Assembly (NCBI GenBank): GCA_963576735.1
Contig: OY755183.1
Coordinates: forward strand, 8,203,213 to 8,267,212
Direction of reading: 5' to 3'
DNA length: 64,000 bases
DNA from: Bedellia somnulentella
Lineage: Eukaryota; Arthropoda; Insecta; Lepidoptera; Bedelliidae
Shown: positions 59,143 through 64,000 of the stretch, piece by piece
Numbering within the stretch: the first letter of the stretch is position 1
Layout: each line of letters starts with the position of its first letter
The notes under the pieces: generated by a model
Databases searched by the model: none
What the model saw: only the letters and a program-made list of their open reading frames with translations
What the model was told of the DNA's origin: nothing
Program-made: the position numbers and the translations under genes

Positions 59143-59207
59143 CCCCCAGTACACAGTGGCGATGGCGTGCAGTGGGCCAGCCAACATGGGCCATTGTGTA
59201 CTGGGGG
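59143..59207. repeat. 65-bp palindromic element
   Basis: CCCCCAGTACACAGTGGCGA at the left and its near-inverse, GGGCCATTGTGTACTGGGGG, at the right form an almost complete palindrome around CAGTGGGCCAGCC. It looks like the smallest form of the CCCCCAGTACACA family. Confidence 0.7.
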
Positions 59208-59439
59208 ATGTAGACCCATATTAAGTTATTCACTATAGTACTAGTTCTTTTGTTCAAAAATGAAAAAGAGGTATATGGAAGTGTACAACATTGGTATGCT
59301 GCATCTGAACTAGGCTCATTCCTCTTAAATATGGCACCTTTCATTTTCGAACCAATTGCTATGACTTATTTACATACGAGAATACCATAGTACCCTCAAT
59401 AATAGGTCAACGATATACCTACAATAGAAATTCATAACT

Positions 59440-59570
59440 GAAGACAAACATCTGTATTATTCAGCATATGCTAAGTACCACCTGAATACCCCCAGAAGGG
59501 ATCGAACCCACATCCCATTTCCGGATCACGAAACAAGTCAAACACTGCACCACGGACGCTACTAAGTAAT
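59440..59570 (-). repeat. tRNA-derived SINE remnant
   Basis: On the minus strand: the A-box-like CGTCCGTGGTGCAGTG and the B box GGGTTCGATCCC. No clear body or tail. Different from SINE-1 and SINE-IR. Confidence 0.5.
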
Positions 59571-59648
59571 TCCAGTAATAAAAAAAATACATGTATCTGC
59601 ACCACTGTTCCGTAGACAAACAGTTTTTATCATCAGCTGCTCTAAAAA

Positions 59649-59862
59649 GCTGTGTAGTGTCGGCTTAGAATATCACTACCCGTGGGTGTACGTAGATGGC
59701 AACTGACAGTATCGGGGCTTTTAAAGTGATTGGTGGGTAATGCGGTTGAGATCCATCCCATTATTACCTTTTCTATTACCACTCAACTTCCAAAAGTAGC
59801 TGAGGAATAATAGTCTGGCTACCCCTTCAAAGGCTGTGAGTACATGTTTGTATGTACGTATG
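59649..59862 (+). repeat. SDR-A copy, diverged
   Basis: Head GCTGTGTAGTGTCGGC, body shortened at the TTTCTACC block, then CTTCCAAAAGTAGCTGAGGA and GGCTGTGAGTACATG with a degraded tail. The first SDR-A copy downstream of the Myc locus. Confidence 0.85.
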
Positions 59863-60139
59863 CTCTGAGAAAAGTGAATGATGTTGAGATCGTATTATGC
59901 TTTGCGATATTTCCTAAAATATTTTATTCTATCTGTCCAGCAAAGTGAAGTGTTGATCATTATGTGTGCATTACTTATTAATTGACCCTTTGTTTAGTTT
60001 TTAGTTTATATACATAGGGTGACTTTTTTGCTAAATTATTAAAATATATTTAACAACTGAACAAATACCTATGCTAGCATGTATATACAGGATTAGTACA
60101 CAAAACTGCGAAACTGTGCGATACGATGTCGTAAAGAAT

Positions 60140-60201
60140 CTAATAAAAAAATATATACCGGTCGAATTGAGAACACTCCTTTTTTTGAAGTCGGTTAAAA
60201 A
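60140..60201 (+). repeat. GAAGTCGGTTAAAAA repeat end
   Basis: CGGTCGAATTGAGAACACTC, a T-run and GAAGTCGGTTAAAAA match 1845-1892 almost base for base. Only the 3' end is present. Confidence 0.65.
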
Positions 60202-60946
60202 GGAAATTCGCTTCGCATCGCAGTTTAGTGAACAAGCCCTTTCTTGACGTGAAACTCACGTAAGTCAAGCATAAAATACTTTTTATTATCAAAATCTGTG
60301 GGCTAGTCAATATAAGATAAGTTTAGTAGGCGTGCTAATTATAATATTGCTAATGCAAAAAAAACATTGTTATTTTTACATATCAATAAAATATTGATTA
60401 TCTGTAACATTATTTAAATAAAGTAAGCATAATCTTTTTAGCATTACCTGTATTATATCTTATTTAAATTACGGTCGAATTTCAATCAATGAACGACCTC
60501 TATTACAATTTTGCAACGTTAGGGATTTTTCTAAAGATATCATAAAAAGAACCACAAAAAGTATTGCTCACTCTTTTACCCCCGACCTATATCTATAAAC
60601 CCTTTTCCAATACTTTCGGACAAATATTCTAAATTTAAGTTGTTGAATGTTCAAGTTTTCGTTTGGAATGTATAGGAACACCAAAAAGGCTTGCCTCGTT
60701 TATTTGTTTAGTTTAGTGTAGCTCTCAATTACCATATCATTAGAGTGAAACTAGGGAATGTCTAATTAGATTAGATGAGGATTTGTTTAACAATTGCTGT
60801 CCAAACAAACCGTTAACATTTATCACCCGTCACTAAATTGTGCATTTGTTGTTAGTGGCTAAATACTGATTCCAATGCCAGTTTTGACGACATAGAAGAA
60901 ACAAACTGTCAAAACAAAAGTTTGTTTTGTGCGGTTGAGCCTTGAA
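60202..60946 (+). other. Upstream region of the tRNA isopentenyltransferase gene
   Basis: AT-rich. The promoter must lie here, but I see no definite core element. Nothing else recognised. Confidence 0.4.
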
Positions 60947-61084
60947 ATGGCTCTTCGGTTTGTTGTTTCATCTAAAATGCCTATTGTTATCATATTGGGT
61001 GCAACTGGAACAGGAAAAACTAAACTAGGTGTTGAGTTAGCTCAAAGGTTTAACACAGAAATCATCAGTGCTGATTCCATGCAG
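60947..61084 (+). CDS. tRNA dimethylallyltransferase (TRIT1/MiaA family), exon 1
   Basis: The ATG at 60947 opens 46 codons ending ...EIISADSMQ|, followed by the splice donor CAG|GTATTT (GT at 61085). The P-loop GATGTGKT (residues 18-25) and ISADSMQ are signatures of enzymes that transfer a dimethylallyl group to A37 of tRNAs reading UNN codons. The eukaryotic enzyme acts on mitochondrial and cytosolic tRNAs. A second Met at residue 11 lies just before the P-loop and could serve as an alternative start; the short leader before it may be part of a weak mitochondrial targeting sequence. Read past the donor, the frame ends within a few codons, so the splice is needed. I did not find the next exon before 64000, so the gene is cut by the window. 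Confidence 0.88.
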
Positions 61085-64000
61085 GTATTTCCAATTTATC
61101 AATTCTAACCTAACATAACCTCAAAACTTCGTTGAAAAATTCTTTCAGGTTCGAAGATATCATTAAATACATATTTTTTTCATTCATATTAAATCCACAT
61201 ATAATATTTACTTATTATTACTATGTTTCTTAAATTTTATATTAGATTTGATGAAAAGTATACCGGCAAAAACTTCTAAGTAGTAAGTGAGTGAAATAAA
61301 ACACCAAACATACAATAAAGATACTTATCTTATTTATATTATTAGACTTTTATTGTATATTTGTTCAACATACAAAATAAAAAATCCCTACATCAAAATC
61401 ACTTGATTATCAAGATGAGCCAAACTAGGCTAATACAAAAAGGTAGACCGATTTTCTTATGTTTCATTCTGAGCTACTGAGTTACCCAAGTTATATATTT
61501 ATATTAATATATTCTGTTATATTTTTATTAATATTGATGTTGAGATGATAAATTATTGATAAGTTGTTTAGTAAAAAATCTTAAGATGTCAGGTATGGCT
61601 GCCCACATCAATGCGATAAAAATGTATAGTGCAAAATTTGAAAGAGGACAATAAGTAAAATAAAACATAAACCCAGTTAAAGAATAAAGCAGTGTTATTT
61701 TAAGTTGAGACCATCTATTAATAATTATTATGCATGTAGATTAATAAACAAAATTTTTGAATGGCATATAAAGTCCTAGTTTTTTAGCTATTGCTTGGGA
61801 CATATATGGGATGTGTTGGAAAAACATAAATTTTATTTCCTCACATGCACTGTCCTTTTATACACAATGATTTTACAACGATAATGATTTTAATCATATG
61901 ACATTTTGATGTCATCTGCACCTCAAAGCTTTTCTGCTTCATGCATTTATCAGCTTCTTACTATCTGCTCTAATTATCTTGATATAAGTGCACTGCTTTT
62001 TCCTACATTTTTCCTGCTTTCCTCTTTCTACCACTTTTGAAACTATGTGCCCTAACCACATAACAATGCATGAAAACTTTAGCCTATGACTTTATAACTA
62101 ATCACATATGTCACATGATAGGGACTCTTTTAAACTTTGAAAAAAGTCGGCTGAGGTAGATCAAGTTCTGAAGATTTGACTACTTTTTATAGAAGTTAGT
62201 TAAATGCATGTTTGTATCTAAATAGATATTAAGTTGTGATAGTTATACTATTTATAACTCAAGAAAAGATGAACTGATCTGGCTGAAAATTGTTGGAGAG
62301 GTAGCTTAGAACTAAGAAAAAGACATAGGATATATATCATCACACTAGATGTTGTAGGGGGTAAGCAGTAAAAAATTATTAACAGCATCCGTGCGAAACA
62401 AGGGTGGACCACTAGTGTATATTCATTTTCAATGTAACCATCAAAAATCCAGGGCTAGTTAAAGGAAAGAAAAGAAAAGAAAATACTAAGTATTATTAAT
62501 GATAATAAATGTAAATATGTGGACTCAGTCCAAGTGATACCATTCATGAAGTAAGCCCCACTAACTTGTGGTATAGGATATCGACTCAATGATATTATAA
62601 TTTAATACTATATAATACACATACAAATAATGTCCAAGACAAAAGGAGTTGCCCTAAGAAGGATTGGAACCTACAACCTCCGGACCCAGAAGCTGTATTA
62701 AAAGTAACAAATTAAAATATATTTTTTACGTACACATTAATACTGATCCGTGTTATATCTGTATTACATCCATCAATCCTATACCGAGAGATACAGTACA
62801 GTGCAGTGTAGTGCAGTGCAATACAGTGCTTGTAAATATCTTATAATTCATGTTTCATTATAGTGTATACAACAACATTAAGCACAAATTCTTTGAACGA
62901 TGGTCTGGGCCGAAGAAGGTTTAAAAAGAGGATAAATAAAGGTTTTTATCTACCTGCTATTGCTACCAACAGAAGTCAAATATATTAGTGCATGCTGTGT
63001 ATTTAACTTAACGTTGGTTATTTTCTGAAATGACAACAGAAATTATATAAATCGTTTATCGTTAACATGCAATACTTTTGGGACCTTTTATCTAGAAATC
63101 AGTTTTAACTATGATAGACATATTTACAATTCGACACTGTATTGTGCGGAATAGGCGCACATATCCATTAACATGTAATTTATGTATGTAAATAAGCTAA
63201 ATTAAACATAATTTGATATAATTTAGCCGCTCGTACTTACGCCTAATATATCCAAAGCGATGTCAGATGCTCTAATATTTCGGAACATTAATTTCCTTGT
63301 TCGTATGACTTACTATCCACCTTTTACCTTGACAGTGAATTCACGTGATAGAAAAAGAGATAACGGAATTGGTAACCATTTAGTTTATTTCTTCAAGATA
63401 ATGGCTGACGACAATTTTAATCTAAAAATCTCAAAAGTAGCGGGCTATTTCACAAAAGCACAATATATACCAACACGAAAACACAACTTTTACTCCGCAA
63501 ATATCCGAGTGGCTTGCAGTTTACTGATACTAAATGTTCTGAACATCACGTGACATTTATTTTTCACTTTGTGTTGTCACTGTATTCACTTGATAGCGGC
63601 TAGGTTTTATACTAATATCCTTTGGTACTGCTAAGGTCTGATGCAAATTCAGCGCATGTGGGGCTATAAACCGAAACTACATGGTGACCTCACGTGACAT
63701 AGAAATTGTGCGTGACTTTGTAAAAGCCATTCATTTAGTGTTTTTGAAAACTGCATAATGAAATAAACAAATAATTTCCAAGCCGCAATTTAACACAATC
63801 ACACAAACTGTCTAGTCACGTGAGGCTTGATCGCTTTGAACTCGCGTGATCTGTCCATTTTGTTTAACAAATATTTGACGCCTTTCTATGCCTTGCTGGG
63901 TACCGGTTTCTTCCAGAAAACCTATCGATTTCGAACGTTGAACTTTTTGTTTCATGATGACATAACTATCTTTGTAAATAGGTGGTTATAAACTTTCTTT
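61085..64000 (+). other. Probable intron 1 of the TRIT1-like gene
   Basis: AT-rich. A tRNA-derived SINE remnant (minus strand, GGATTGGAACCTACAACCTCC at about 62661-62690) matches the family at 2268-2402. A (CAGTG)-like run lies at about 62796-62828. CACGTG-type motifs are concentrated at 63340-63850 (TCACGTGA at 63340, 63546, 63692). I cannot exclude a small exon missed here. Confidence 0.45.

Larger units (their letters stand above)
58738..59207. repeat. Inverted-repeat element, CCCCCAGTACACA termini
   Basis: The left end CCCCCAGTACACAATTGCC (58738-58756) is matched by the inverted right end GGCCATTGTGTACTGGGGG (59189-59207). Further partial copies of the terminus lie inside, one starting at 59143. 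Likely a non-autonomous DNA transposon with nested or duplicated ends. No TSD could be assigned. Confidence 0.6.

Overview
The window looks like nuclear DNA from a lepidopteran (moth or butterfly). It is AT-rich and dense in short retroposons, with sparse genes, long introns and insect-type splice sites. I infer this from the repeat types and from a Myc gene with an animal exon structure. No species can be named from the sequence alone.

Layout. 1-44.1 kb is gene-poor DNA full of mobile elements. The commonest is an unnamed retroposon of about 240-260 bp, called SDR-A here. It has a GCTGTGTAGTGTCGGC head and a (TATG)n tail, and about 24 copies occur on both strands, many with 7-15 bp target-site duplications (TSDs). 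Also present are a tRNA-derived SINE of about 375 bp (SINE-1), a tRNA-headed family with inverted ends (SINE-IR, four copies, each with an 11-14 bp TSD), older tRNA-like remnants, fold-back and MITE-type elements, a 5'-truncated Jockey-like LINE with an open reverse transcriptase frame (7025-8991) and a broken Penelope-like element with a GIY-YIG domain (about 36.5-37.6 kb). Several are nested: the LINE, a 191-bp MITE and one SINE-IR each sit inside an SDR-A copy.

44.6-57.6 kb is the Myc locus on the plus strand. It has a GC-rich promoter and non-coding first exon ending at 45377, a 2.7 kb intron, exon 2 (coding from 48234 to 48786), a 6.0 kb intron with no recognisable repeats, and exon 3 (54740-55262) carrying the bHLH-leucine zipper. 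As given, exon 3 holds two 1-base frame breaks, both next to homopolymers and most easily read as sequencing errors. A long AT-rich 3' UTR follows.

58.7-60.2 kb returns to repeats. At 60947-61084 the first exon of a tRNA dimethylallyltransferase (TRIT1/MiaA family) starts on the plus strand; I did not find its next exon before the window ends.

The two host genes are the cell-growth transcription factor Myc and a tRNA-modifying enzyme. Nothing in the sequence shows that they are co-regulated. The most unusual material is in the repeats: three retroposon families share a similar 3' tail with a small CCCC/GGGG hairpin, and SINE-IR has inverted tRNA-derived ends.
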